From the NCBI RefSeq assembly GCF_026239555.1, contig NZ_JAPIVP010000005.1:248001-312000 (forward strand): DNA of 64,000 nt, given 5' to 3'. A program made the translations under genes and the position numbers. Below the pieces are notes generated by a model. It was not told the origin of the DNA, did not search any database, and worked only from the letters and a program-made list of their open reading frames with translations. Source of the DNA: Pedobacter sp. PF22-3. GTDB lineage: Bacteria; Bacteroidota; Bacteroidia; Sphingobacteriales; Sphingobacteriaceae. Position 1 is the first letter of the stretch. Each line of letters begins with the position of its first letter. Shown in pieces: positions 8,278 to 15,543 of the stretch.

Positions 8278-9582
8278 TTAAAATTTAACGCTGATTTCTA
8301 CCGAATCTGTTCCGTTTTTAGGTAATACCCAATCCGGACCTTCTTGAATCAACCGCTTTGCTTCTGCATCTGCTTTTTTGTTCAGCGATTTGATAACGGC
8401 GATGTTGGTAGGCCGCCCGTTGCTTTTAACTTTGAAACTTAAAATTACAAATTGTTCTGGTCCTTTAGGGTTATAAAGCCTATTGTTATGCGCTAAGTAC
8501 TGGCTATAATTAATGGTAGAAACCGGAATAGGCTTCGTAATTTCAGTAACTGATTTGCCATCAAGGTTTTGCTCTGCACGCAGCGTAATTTTTGGTGCAG
8601 CAATATTTTCCTTTTTTTGCCCGTTTGAACCTGTAATTAAAGCAATTTCGTTTATTGATTTATTGCCGCTTAATGCATTTTTAATCGCATTAGGGTCTTG
8701 CAAACCAGCTACAGGTAATTCTTTAAAGCCAATCGCATTAATTAATAAGTCTTTATCTTTTGCATTACTATCGGCAGGTAAATAGAAATAACCCTTGGCA
8801 TCGGTCGCGGTTACATTTTTAGAACCAGCTAACTTTACCACTGCTCCCTGAACGGGCTGACCATTACTTTGATCTACCACATTGCCACTAAATGCAATTT
8901 TACTTGAGCCTATTGCAGGTTCTGCTGTATCAACAGCCTCACTTAATGTAGCTTGGCTTGATTTATAATCGTTAAGGCCTACACGGCTCATTGCTTTTGC
9001 TCGATTATTATCCGATGCAATTTTTGCCGCTTTTACTTCAGCCATTTGCTGTTTGGCAGGTGCAACAATAGTGCTTGTTTTAGTGTTTTTTGCCAGATCT
9101 CCTGTTTTTGAGGCCGTTATTGCGTTATCAATCAGGGTTGCTCGAGTCGAGTTTTGCGTAACGATTTCTTCCTTAGCTTTTGTCTGTGCTGAAGCGATAC
9201 TCGTTGAACTGTCTAATCGAACCAATACACCTTCCTTTTTGTGTGCAGCAATTTCTGCATTCCTGCGGTTGGTTTCGCGCATAAAGAATAAAATGCTTAC
9301 CGCAATAAAAGCCACAGTTGCGGTTGCTGCAATACTTAATCTTTGGGTGGTAATGCCCCATAGTTTGCGCTTTACAGGCTTTTCTGATACACGATCATAC
9401 AGTTGTTTTTGTAAAATAGATAGCGTTTGCTTGCGTTTGGGCGATTGCTTCAGTCCTTCCAAAGCTTCGGCAACGAAAGGATCTTCCAAAGCTTGTCTTT
9501 CTACAAAATGCATAGCCTTAGCATCAAGTTTACCATCCAGGTAATCTTCCAGTACATCAATATCTAACCAATCGTTATTCAC
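8278..9582 (-). CDS. Putative anti-sigma-type membrane protein with CarboxypepD-like and TonB C-terminal domains
   Basis: A 434-residue single-pass membrane protein. Residues 1-80 are cytoplasmic and begin with a short acidic helix (LEDYLDGKL) typical of Bacteroidota anti-sigma-like proteins. A membrane helix lies at about 81-101. The periplasmic part has a low-complexity Ala/Thr/Lys linker, a CarboxypepD_reg-like beta-sandwich (about 229-290: SGNVVDQSNGQPVQGAVVKL), and a TonB C-terminal-like domain (about 370-434: FVILSFKVKSNGRPTNIAVIKS). The start overlaps the stop of the sigma-factor gene by 8 bases, so translation is probably coupled. I infer that it controls that sigma factor and couples it to a periplasmic or outer-membrane signal; no classical zinc-finger anti-sigma motif is visible. 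Confidence 0.75.
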   Translation of the reverse strand: MNNDWLDIDVLEDYLDGKLDAKAMHFVERQALEDPFVAEALEGLKQSPKRKQTLSILQKQLYDRVSEKPVKRKLWGITTQRLSIAATATVAFIAVSILFFMRETNRRNAEIAAHKKEGVLVRLDSSTSIASAQTKAKEEIVTQNSTRATLIDNAITASKTGDLAKNTKTSTIVAPAKQQMAEVKAAKIASDNNRAKAMSRVGLNDYKSSQATLSEAVDTAEPAIGSSKIAFSGNVVDQSNGQPVQGAVVKLAGSKNVTATDAKGYFYLPADSNAKDKDLLINAIGFKELPVAGLQDPNAIKNALSGNKSINEIALITGSNGQKKENIAAPKITLRAEQNLDGKSVTEITKPIPVSTINYSQYLAHNNRLYNPKGPEQFVILSFKVKSNGRPTNIAVIKSLNKKADAEAKRLIQEGPDWVLPKNGTDSVEISVKF

Positions 9583-10153
9583 TACTGTTTTTCTCTATAC
9601 AAATCTTTAAATTCCGCTTACCATTTTGGATGTAACTCTTCACTTTAAGCATATCGTAACCCGTAATATCGGCTACTTCTTTATAGCATTTTTCTTGTAA
9701 ATAAAATAAATCTACGCTTTTTCGCTGTTCTTCAGGCAAAGTTTCCATACACTTTTCCATAATGGTAAGCTGCGTTTCTTTTGTGTTGTCTATATCCAGA
9801 TGCACAAACTCGCTGTTTTCCACAAAAGTATCGTCTATAGAGACATTATTTTGCTTCGCCGATTTCCGTAATGCCATTAAACAATGGTTCCGCGTTAAAA
9901 CATGAAGCCAGCTCTTAAAGTTCTGTACCTCATGTATTTTTAACTTCGTCACCAGTTCTTCAAAAATCTGCATCACCGCATCCTTGCTTTGCTCTTCATC
10001 TTTGAAGTAGTTTAAGCAAACCCCGAATACTAAATGCATGTATTTGTTGTAAAGCGTACCCAACGCGTCTAAATCGCCCGTATTTTTATACCCGGCAATT
10101 AATTTGGCGTCGTCTTGCTGGGTGTTTCCAGCTGTGTTTTTTATAAACCTCAA
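9575..10153 (-). CDS. RNA polymerase sigma factor, ECF-like
   Basis: A 192-residue sigma-70 family protein with only regions 2 and 4. Region 2 spans about 25-90 (LVFGVCLNYF, then KSWLHVLTRNHCL); region 4 spans about 130-185 (METLPEEQRKSVDLFYLQ, then the helix-turn-helix YKEVADITGYDMLKVKSYIQNGKRNLK). The start is a TTG at 10151-10153; no ATG fits upstream in frame, and the first internal ATG would remove part of region 2. It is translationally coupled to the downstream TonB-tailed membrane protein, which is its probable regulator. Targets are unknown. Confidence 0.88.
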   Translation of the reverse strand: MRFIKNTAGNTQQDDAKLIAGYKNTGDLDALGTLYNKYMHLVFGVCLNYFKDEEQSKDAVMQIFEELVTKLKIHEVQNFKSWLHVLTRNHCLMALRKSAKQNNVSIDDTFVENSEFVHLDIDNTKETQLTIMEKCMETLPEEQRKSVDLFYLQEKCYKEVADITGYDMLKVKSYIQNGKRNLKICIEKNSSE

Positions 10154-10283
10154 AAAATGGTCGCTATTTCGAATTATCTTTCAAGTATAAAAAATATTTC
10201 TCACTGATGTGACATAAACTAATTTTTTAGGAAGAAAGGTTCAAAATATTTACGTTAATGACGATCTTTTTGAGTCATTTATA

Positions 10284-10312
10284 TTGCTGTCCTATACAAA
10301 GACTTATCTTTG
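10284..10312 (+). promoter_or_regulatory. Promoter of the DUF4197 gene
   Basis: TTG at 10284-10286, an 18-base spacer, and TATCTTTG at 10305-10312 match the Bacteroidota -33/-7 consensus (TTG, TAnnTTTG). The gene starts 49 bases downstream. Confidence 0.6.
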
Positions 10313-10360
10313 AATATAAAATATGGCCGTTGTTTTGCTAAGCATGATTAAACACACAAT

Positions 10361-11122
10361 ATGAAAAAGATTAATATTTTATTGGTATCACTAACCATGA
10401 TGGTATTTTCCAACCTAAATGTTAGTGCCCAGATTAAACTGAGCGATATATTTAAAAAGGTAACCGAGAAGCAGGGTTCTACCACAGCCATTGCAGGCAC
10501 ACCTTCCACTTTTGAAATAGGACAGGGAATTAAAGAAGCGCTACAAATCGGTGTTTCTGCTGGTGCAGACAGGCTTTCGGTTAAAGACGGCTTTTTAGGC
10601 AATTTAGCTGTTAAAATCCTGATGCCCCCTGAAGCACAAAAAGTTGAAAAAACATTACGTAGTATAGGTTTGAACAAGCTTTGTGATAATGTAATTGTTA
10701 GTTTAAACCGCGCCGCTGAGGATGCTGCCACCGAAGCAAAGCCTATTTTTATATCGGCCATTAAACAGATGACCTTAACCGATGCGACCAATATCCTGAT
10801 GGGAAGCAAAGATGCAGCTACAGCATATTTTAAAAGGGTAACCACGGCACAATTGATGCAGAAATTTAGCCCAATTGTAACCACAAGCTTAAATAAAGTT
10901 AATGCCACCAAATATTACAGCGATTTAACTACACAGTACAACCGTTTGCCTTTGGTAAGGCCTGTAAACACCAATTTAACCGAATACGTTACTCAAAAAG
11001 CAATTGATGGTTTATTTGTTGAAATAGCAAAAGAAGAGCTTAAAATTAGGGGTAACTTGAGTTCAAGAAGCACAACGCTACTTCAAAAAGTATTTGGTTA
11101 CGCGGATAGAAAAAAGATTTAA
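10361..11122 (+). CDS. DUF4197 domain-containing exported protein
   Basis: A 253-residue protein with a cleavable signal peptide (hydrophobic core ILLVSLTMMVF, likely cut after VSAQ). The mature part fits DUF4197: an early IGQGIKEALQIGVSAGADRLS, the central YFKRVTTAQLMQKFSPIV, and the C-terminal LTEYVTQKAIDGLFVEIAKEE. DUF4197 proteins are helical periplasmic proteins of unknown function, widespread in Gram-negative bacteria. The gene is monocistronic as far as can be seen, with its own promoter and structured repeats downstream. Confidence 0.85.
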   Translation: MKKINILLVSLTMMVFSNLNVSAQIKLSDIFKKVTEKQGSTTAIAGTPSTFEIGQGIKEALQIGVSAGADRLSVKDGFLGNLAVKILMPPEAQKVEKTLRSIGLNKLCDNVIVSLNRAAEDAATEAKPIFISAIKQMTLTDATNILMGSKDAATAYFKRVTTAQLMQKFSPIVTTSLNKVNATKYYSDLTTQYNRLPLVRPVNTNLTEYVTQKAIDGLFVEIAKEELKIRGNLSSRSTTLLQKVFGYADRKKI

Positions 11123-11130
11123 ATCTGGTG

Positions 11131-11268
11131 TGATTCGTGGAGACACGAACCACGGCGGAAGAGATTTAATCTGTTTTAATTTGATTGCCTCGGTCTTTGT
11201 CCTCACAGACCGAAATTAGATTAACTGTAGGTGTTGATTGCTGCTCGTGAGGAGACGAACCACGGCAA
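11131..11268. repeat. Structured intergenic repeats (family R3)
   Basis: Two related units share the phrase GAACCACGGC. The first contains a 6-base hairpin with a GAGA loop (TTCGTG 11134-11139, CACGAA 11144-11149); the second is at 11245-11266. Between them is a 7-base inverted repeat, TCGGTCT (11190-11196) and AGACCGA (11207-11213). This is the leader region of the beta-propeller lipoprotein gene. Confidence 0.5.
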
Positions 11269-11359
11269 ATTGACCAACATAAAGTATGTTTTAAGTAAAA
11301 TAGAGCTTCCTGATCCCACTCAGCAACGGCATACACAAAAACTATTTGTAAAATTGTAC

Positions 11360-12235
11360 ATGACGAAAATCAGCACCACGATACTTTCTATTTTAATTCC
11401 CTCTGTAGCACTAATTGCTTCCTGCAGCAACAATAAATCTGAGGCAGAAAATACAAAAGCCATTTTAGATACGGTTTCTTTAAGCAGTAAAAACTTCGCA
11501 TTAGCCTATCAGGATGGAGATAAAATTGTAGCTACGAGTATCGATACCATGAAGCAGATTTCGTTTGGTGGTGCAACTGATCCGGCTATTTCTCCTGACG
11601 GGAATAAATTGGCATATACGCTTAGCGATTCTGCCGGGAACCGATCAATATGGGTTGCCGATATGGAAAACAAAAGCCAGGGTAAATTACAGGTAAATAG
11701 TAATAATTATTATCAAGCCATGTGGTCTGCTGATGGAAGTACGATTGCATTTAATATTTTTAACAGCAAACACCTGTGGAAAATAGGTGTTATTAAAACC
11801 GATAATTCGGGATATGTGATGCTTGATAGCGCATCTAAAATAAATATTTATGCCCCAACCTGGAAAAATGAAAAGAAAATCATCGGGCACGATCTTACCA
11901 GGCTTTATACCTTTGATCTTACCGGAAAGTTAATCGATACCAAACTGATATCCGATTTGATCGGGAAAGAATTTTCCATTGCAAGCAGTAACCGTTTCTT
12001 TTTTACAAAAGACGGTACGAAATTAATTTTTAATGCAGGGAATGCCGATGCTTTAGATGGATTGAATGGTCCAAACGAAGCGGTTTATATTTTAGATTTG
12101 GCCAGTAAGAAAATACAGCGGATTTCGCCAAAAGGTGTACATGTTGCTTATGTTTTTCTTACGGCTGATGACCGGATTTTTTACAGCGGAGCTGAAAAGC
12201 CTTTTACGCACAGCAAATTTATGTGGCAGATTTAA
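11360..12235 (+). CDS. TolB-like WD40/PD40 beta-propeller lipoprotein
   Basis: A 291-residue lipoprotein counted from the ATG at 11360. An in-frame upstream ATG at 11231 lies inside repeat DNA and would bury the signal peptide, so 11360 is preferred. The signal ends at the lipobox LIASC. The mature protein has PD40/TolB-like propeller blades: ATDPAISPDGNKLAYTL, QAMWSADGSTIAFNIF and RFFFTKDGTKLIFNAG, each with the A/W-SPDG-type turn. Such proteins usually sit in the outer membrane or periplasm as binding or scaffold modules; no specific function can be assigned. No operon partner is evident. Confidence 0.8.
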   Translation: MTKISTTILSILIPSVALIASCSNNKSEAENTKAILDTVSLSSKNFALAYQDGDKIVATSIDTMKQISFGGATDPAISPDGNKLAYTLSDSAGNRSIWVADMENKSQGKLQVNSNNYYQAMWSADGSTIAFNIFNSKHLWKIGVIKTDNSGYVMLDSASKINIYAPTWKNEKKIIGHDLTRLYTFDLTGKLIDTKLISDLIGKEFSIASSNRFFFTKDGTKLIFNAGNADALDGLNGPNEAVYILDLASKKIQRISPKGVHVAYVFLTADDRIFYSGAEKPFTHSKFMWQI

Positions 12236-12289
12236 ATGGAAATATTAAAACTGTAGTGGATAAAGGCACTAACCCAACTGGTGCGCTAA

Positions 12290-12570
12290 AGTAGGAGAAA
12301 CTTATTGAGTTACAAGAAGCTAAGTTGGTTCCTGTGTTCCGCTTATACGCTGCCCCCTATACTCGGGATGCAGGGTATCGCTTCACCCGCCCGCCTGAAA
12401 CGGGCAGGGGGGTTGGTTGCCAAAGCTTCAGTTCATTTTAGCGGTTGTAATGTGCACCTACTTTGTGCCTAAACCCGATTGTAATGTAAAGCCCGTAAGC
12501 GAAGAATGAGTGCGGACTTGAAATGAAAAGCGGGACTGCAGCCTGCCAAGAACATTCACTTTTCATTTCT
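12290..12570. repeat. Structured intergenic repeat in the 459-base gap before the ECF sigma gene
   Basis: No gene is visible between 12236 and 12694. The stretch is locally GC-richer than its surroundings and has strong hairpins: GCCCG (12389-12393) with CGGGC (12401-12405), and a perfect 11-base inverted repeat GAAATGAAAAG (12520-12530) with CTTTTCATTTC (12559-12569) around a 28-base loop that includes GGACTGCAGCC. It looks like a mobile or structured repeat rather than unique regulatory DNA. The sigma-gene promoter element starts only after it, at 12641. Confidence 0.5.
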
Positions 12571-12640
12571 AAAAAACAATTAAAATCTAATCTATGCTGC
12601 GCATGTTGGTCTAAATCTTAAGGTTAAAAAAAAATAACGA

Positions 12641-12669
12641 AATTTAAAGTAATATTGATTCTCATCCGT
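12641..12669 (+). promoter_or_regulatory. Candidate ECF autoregulatory promoter of the sigma gene
   Basis: AATTTAAAGTAA (12641-12652), then 14 bases, then CGT (12667-12669, within CCGTTT). The same 12-mer with the same 14-base spacing to CGT is found at 13895-13923 upstream of the small-protein/Hsp20 operon. A CGT-type -10 element is characteristic of ECF sigma promoters. The GTG start of the sigma gene lies 25 bases downstream. Confidence 0.55.
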
Positions 12670-12694
12670 TTACTGGGTTATTAAGCAAAATTTA

Positions 12695-13246
12695 GTGCCA
12701 ACAAACGAACCACAAAATATCATTTCAACGGTTGCCAATTATGGTAAACGCTTATTTAGTTTCATCCGCGGCCGGGTGAATACGGATGAGGATGCAGAAG
12801 ATATCTTGCAGGATGTTTGGTTTCAACTCAGCAATCAACCAGAAGCAGGTGCCATTGAGCAGATTAGCGGCTGGCTATATCGGGTAGCGAGAAACAAGAT
12901 TACCGATAAATACCGCAAGCAAAAGGAAGAATCGTTAGAAGATTTCACTTTTGAAGGCGAAGAAGGTGAAATCAATTTTAAAGAAATTTTACTTGCAGAA
13001 GCCTACTCGCCAGAAGAAGAAAGTTTAAAGAAACTATTCTGGGATCAACTGTTTTTGGCGCTGGAAGAATTGCCAGAAAATCAACGTTATGTATTTGTTC
13101 AGAACGAATTGGAAGAACGTACTTTTCAGGAACTGGCCGATGAAAGCGGAGAAAATATTAAAACATTAATATCAAGAAAGGGTTATGCGGTAAAACACCT
13201 GCGTAACCGTTTACAAAATTTATATCAGGAATTTATTAACTATTAA
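12695..13246 (+). CDS. ECF-type RNA polymerase sigma factor
   Basis: A 183-residue sigma factor with regions 2 and 4 only. Region 2 (about 12-80) has the core-binding and -10 recognition segment DEDAEDILQDVWFQL followed by ISGWLYRVARNKITDKYRK. Region 4 (about 125-175) has LEELPENQRYVFVQNELEERTFQELADESGENIKTLISRKGYAVKHLR. The start codon is GTG. Ten bases separate its stop from a small two-helix membrane protein, a possible anti-sigma factor. The promoter-like element upstream also precedes the operon at 14009, suggesting autoregulation and a small regulon. It is unrelated in detail to the sigma factor at 9575-10153. Confidence 0.9.
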   Translation: MPTNEPQNIISTVANYGKRLFSFIRGRVNTDEDAEDILQDVWFQLSNQPEAGAIEQISGWLYRVARNKITDKYRKQKEESLEDFTFEGEEGEINFKEILLAEAYSPEEESLKKLFWDQLFLALEELPENQRYVFVQNELEERTFQELADESGENIKTLISRKGYAVKHLRNRLQNLYQEFINY

Positions 13247-13256
13247 ATTTGCAGAC

Positions 13257-13604
13257 ATGATGAATAGAAATTTTAATCGGCGCAAGAAATTTATTTTCTT
13301 TTTACCCGTAGCGGTGCTTATTGCAGCGGTATTGGGTTATGTGGTTATGTTTTTATGGAATTGGATTTTACCTGAGGTGGCACATGCAGGCAAACTTAAT
13401 TATTGGCAAGCGCTCGGTTTACTTGTGCTGTGCAGGTTGCTTTTTGGGAACTTTAATAAAGGTGGGGGGCATAATGGTTTTCGTGAACGTGCCCGCGGAA
13501 TGCGTGCCAAATGGGATTCGATGAACGAGGAGGAGCGTGCAAAATTTAAGGAAGAATACAAGCGGAGATGTGGCGGATGGGGCCACCACCGCAATAAGGA
13601 ATAA
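13257..13604 (+). CDS. Small two-helix membrane protein, candidate anti-sigma factor
   Basis: A 115-residue protein I do not recognise by name. A basic N-terminus (RNFNRRKK) precedes membrane helices at about 11-35 and 48-64; a charged C-terminal tail follows with the helix RERARGMRAKWDSMNEEER and an ending CGGWGHHRNKE. By the positive-inside rule both ends are probably cytoplasmic, so the tail could bind the sigma factor encoded 10 bases upstream. That role is inferred from operon position only. ATG codons at 13257 and 13260 are alternative starts. A terminator follows directly. Confidence 0.75.
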   Translation: MMNRNFNRRKKFIFFLPVAVLIAAVLGYVVMFLWNWILPEVAHAGKLNYWQALGLLVLCRLLFGNFNKGGGHNGFRERARGMRAKWDSMNEEERAKFKEEYKRRCGGWGHHRNKE

Positions 13605-13609
13605 TTTGG

Positions 13610-13636
13610 AAGCCTCGATTAATTCGGGGCTTTTTT
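13610..13636 (+). terminator. Rho-independent terminator after the ECF sigma operon
   Basis: A 9-base stem, AAGCCTCGA (13610-13618) with TCGGGGCTT (13624-13632), includes one T-G pair, has a 5-base loop, and ends in T residues. Confidence 0.85.
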
Positions 13637-13639
13637 GTT

Positions 13640-13860
13640 TTACTATCATTCTGAATGAGGTATCGTCATCTCGACCACAGCAACGCGGAGAGATCTATCA
13701 AGACAGATTTCTCCATTTCGCTGCACTTCAGGAAATGACGGTCGATTTTTTAAACCGTCATGCTAATAACGACTTTTCTACTTATTCTACCCGTTGATGT
13801 CTCACCGACCGAATGGTAACTACTAAAAGATCCTTCGACTCCGCTCAGGATGACATAACT
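13640..13860. repeat. Family R1 intergenic repeats
   Basis: The 404-base gap between the sigma operon and the small-protein operon is mostly repeat DNA. One large imperfect inverted repeat spans 13664-13740: the left arm begins CGTCATCTCGACCAC, the right arm ends GGAAATGACG, and AGATCT/AGATTT lies near the centre. A further arm, GATCCTTCGACTCCGCTCAGG, lies at 13829-13849 before ATGACA. An open frame at 13537-13797 is an artefact of this repeat. Confidence 0.7.
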
Positions 13861-13894
13861 AGGGATAACTCTTAGTAAATAAAAAAATCAAAAT

Positions 13895-13923
13895 AATTTA
13901 AAGTAAAAATAAACTTGCTGCGT
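13895..13923 (+). promoter_or_regulatory. Candidate ECF-dependent promoter of the small-protein/Hsp20 operon
   Basis: AATTTAAAGTAA (13895-13906), 14 bases, CGT (13921-13923, within GCGTCT). This repeats the element at 12641-12669 with identical spacing. The first gene of the operon begins 85 bases downstream. Confidence 0.55.
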
Positions 13924-14008
13924 CTTCCTATATAAATAACAAAAACAACAGGTGTGCTCGCAAATTACTAACAGTGAGTCGCTTACCGTCAATTAAAATA
14001 TATAGAAG

Positions 14009-14275
14009 ATGAAAAAAATATTAAAAACAATAGGATTCGGGATGTTGCTTGGAGCAGTTGCTTTCTTCATACCATTTGTATTCAAATTTATATTGGCCAT
14101 TATGCTGATCGGTTTAATGTTCAGGGTTTTTACCGGTAGGCGCCGCCATTACTTCCATAATCGCTTTAACGGTTTCGAGAATCATTACAGTCCGATTGTA
14201 CCAATCGATAACCAATGGTATAGGCCAAATGTACAAGACAACGGAACAGTTAACCTTATTAACGTAAATGATTAA
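14009..14275 (+). CDS. Small membrane protein of unknown function
   Basis: An 88-residue protein with a hydrophobic N-terminal region at about 8-40 (GMLLGAVAFFIPFVFKFILA), which could be one long or two short membrane helices, followed by a basic and aromatic stretch (GRRRHYFHNRF) and a polar tail. It is the first gene of a compact operon; only 5 bases separate it from the next gene. I do not recognise a family. The candidate ECF promoter upstream suggests an envelope-stress role, by inference. Confidence 0.65.
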   Translation: MKKILKTIGFGMLLGAVAFFIPFVFKFILAIMLIGLMFRVFTGRRRHYFHNRFNGFENHYSPIVPIDNQWYRPNVQDNGTVNLINVND

Positions 14276-14280
14276 CCGCC

Positions 14281-14511
14281 ATGAGAACATTTAGAATATT
14301 ATTGGCATTAGCCGTTGCTGCAGGAACTTTTTACAGCTTAAATGTACTGGCCGTTCAGCACGGATACCCTGATCGGTTGGATTTTAAAAACAGGCATTAT
14401 CATGATGATTGTGATCACGAGCAATATAAAAACCATGGTTTCAGTCATCATCGTACGCAGCAGGCCGATACCATTATCCCAACAGACAGTATGAACAAAG
14501 TAAATAGATAG
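14281..14511 (+). CDS. Small exported histidine-rich protein
   Basis: A 76-residue protein with an N-terminal signal peptide or membrane anchor (ILLALAVAAGTFYSLNVLA) and a short mature region containing seven histidines between residues 27 and 57, including HYHDDCDHEQYKNHGFSHH. The His/Asp/Cys pattern could bind transition metals in the periplasm. No family is recognised. It sits 5 bases after the 88-residue protein and 4 bases before the glycosyltransferase-fragment gene, so co-translation in one operon is very likely. Confidence 0.65.
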   Translation: MRTFRILLALAVAAGTFYSLNVLAVQHGYPDRLDFKNRHYHDDCDHEQYKNHGFSHHRTQQADTIIPTDSMNKVNR

Positions 14512-14515
14512 CCTT

Positions 14516-14908
14516 ATGTCAAAAGTACTTTTTTTAAGCGATCCATATCAGGCCGATGTTAGTCCGATTTTGAGTATGGCAAATGAAATGATTACCCGGG
14601 GAGAGCAAGTTACTTTCTTTAGCTCGGATGAATTTAAGGCTCCGATAGAACAAATTGGCGCAGACTTTAAAGCCTATAACCAGGAGTTGAATATTTTTCA
14701 AGGAGAAAAGGCTGTTGAAGAAGAAGAAAAGCCTAAATCGGGATTGATCAGCGCATTGCTGGAGCCCATGAAATTTATTGATGATATTTTGGTTCAGTTA
14801 AGGGGTTTGAAATTTGATTATGCCGTTTTATCACCGTCATATCCCTATGCAAATATCATTACACAGCTGTTAGATATCCCTAAAACGGAACAAGCGGTTT
14901 ACCATTGA
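14516..14908 (+). CDS. Orphan N-terminal domain of an MGT-type (GT1) glycosyltransferase
   Basis: A 130-residue protein that resembles only the N-terminal Rossmann domain of macrolide-type GT1 glycosyltransferases: KVLFLSDPYQADVSPILSMANEMITRGEQVTFFSSDEFK, read as consecutive short motifs, matches the usual opening with SP-x-L and RG-x-x-VTFF, and FDYAVLSPSYPYANIITQLLDIP matches the next conserved stretch. Full-length enzymes have about 400 residues and carry the nucleotide-sugar site in the C-terminal half, which is absent here; the 54 bases after the stop do not continue it. It is either a decayed gene or a retained stand-alone domain. The tight spacing to the upstream gene argues for continued expression. 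Confidence 0.6.
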   Translation: MSKVLFLSDPYQADVSPILSMANEMITRGEQVTFFSSDEFKAPIEQIGADFKAYNQELNIFQGEKAVEEEEKPKSGLISALLEPMKFIDDILVQLRGLKFDYAVLSPSYPYANIITQLLDIPKTEQAVYH

Positions 14909-14962
14909 TATTGGCTTGGCCTTTGAATTAACAACATAAAATAACAATTAAAATTAAATAAA

Positions 14963-15415
14963 ATGTATAATGAACATAGATGCCATTCGGGCAAGATGCA
15001 TGGCCACTTCGGCACAGGAGCAGGAAAATTTAGCAGGCACTTTGGCGGTCCGTTTGCTCATCACAAACACGCCATGTTTAACCATGGCTTTAGAAAGGTG
15101 CCTGCTAATATAGAAGAAACTGAAAGTAACTTTGTTATTGAGCTTTTTGCGCCAGCTTTGCTTAAAGAAAACTTAAAGGTAGTGACCAAAGATGACGTAT
15201 TAACCATTTCTTACCAACCAAAAGAAGAAGCCGATGCAGGTAAAAAGTATAGCCGTAGAGAATACAGCAACGGCACTTTCGAAAGAGCTTTTAATTTAAA
15301 CGGAAAAGTTTTAGTCGAAAATATTTCGGCCAGATACGCCGATGGAATTTTGAAGGTTACACTCCCTAAAAACCCTGAAACGAATACACCAGAGAAGGAT
15401 ATTCTGGTAGACTAA
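14963..15415 (+). CDS. Small heat-shock protein, Hsp20/alpha-crystallin family, with His-rich N-terminus
   Basis: A 150-residue Hsp20 chaperone. The alpha-crystallin domain (about 45-140) begins VPANIEETESNFVIEL and ends with the family motif ADGILKVTLPK; an ATP-independent holdase role is expected. The N-terminal arm is unusual: nine histidines in the first 50 residues (H5, H8, H13, H15, H26, H33, H34, H36, H41) mixed with glycine and phenylalanine, plus a cysteine at 7. This suggests metal responsiveness or a special oligomer. It follows the glycosyltransferase-fragment gene by 54 bases and is the last gene of the putative ECF-controlled operon. Confidence 0.9.
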   Translation: MYNEHRCHSGKMHGHFGTGAGKFSRHFGGPFAHHKHAMFNHGFRKVPANIEETESNFVIELFAPALLKENLKVVTKDDVLTISYQPKEEADAGKKYSRREYSNGTFERAFNLNGKVLVENISARYADGILKVTLPKNPETNTPEKDILVD

Positions 15416-15437
15416 GTTTCGTCTATTATAATTTCCA

Positions 15438-15480
15438 AGCCCTAATTGTTTAAAGCAGTTGGGGCTATTTTGTTTGTTTT
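15438..15480 (+). terminator. Rho-independent terminator after hsp20
   Basis: An 11-base stem (15438-15448 with 15456-15466, two G-T pairs), starting AGCCC and ending GGGCT, with a 7-base loop and a T-rich tail. It ends the 14009-15415 operon. Confidence 0.75.
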
Positions 15481-15543
15481 GAGAGAAAAATAATCACCTG
15501 ATAATGCTTTACGGTAATTAAGAAAGCAGAAATTAAATGTGGG

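Noticed and set aside
9053..9544. A 163-codon open frame opposite the TonB-tailed gene
   Set aside because: It is the antisense shadow of an Ala/Thr/Lys-rich coding region with clear domain matches on the other strand.
13537..13797. An 86-codon open frame across the end of the small membrane protein gene and the repeat region
   Set aside because: It overlaps a better gene, a terminator and an R1 inverted repeat, and its product has no coherent pattern.
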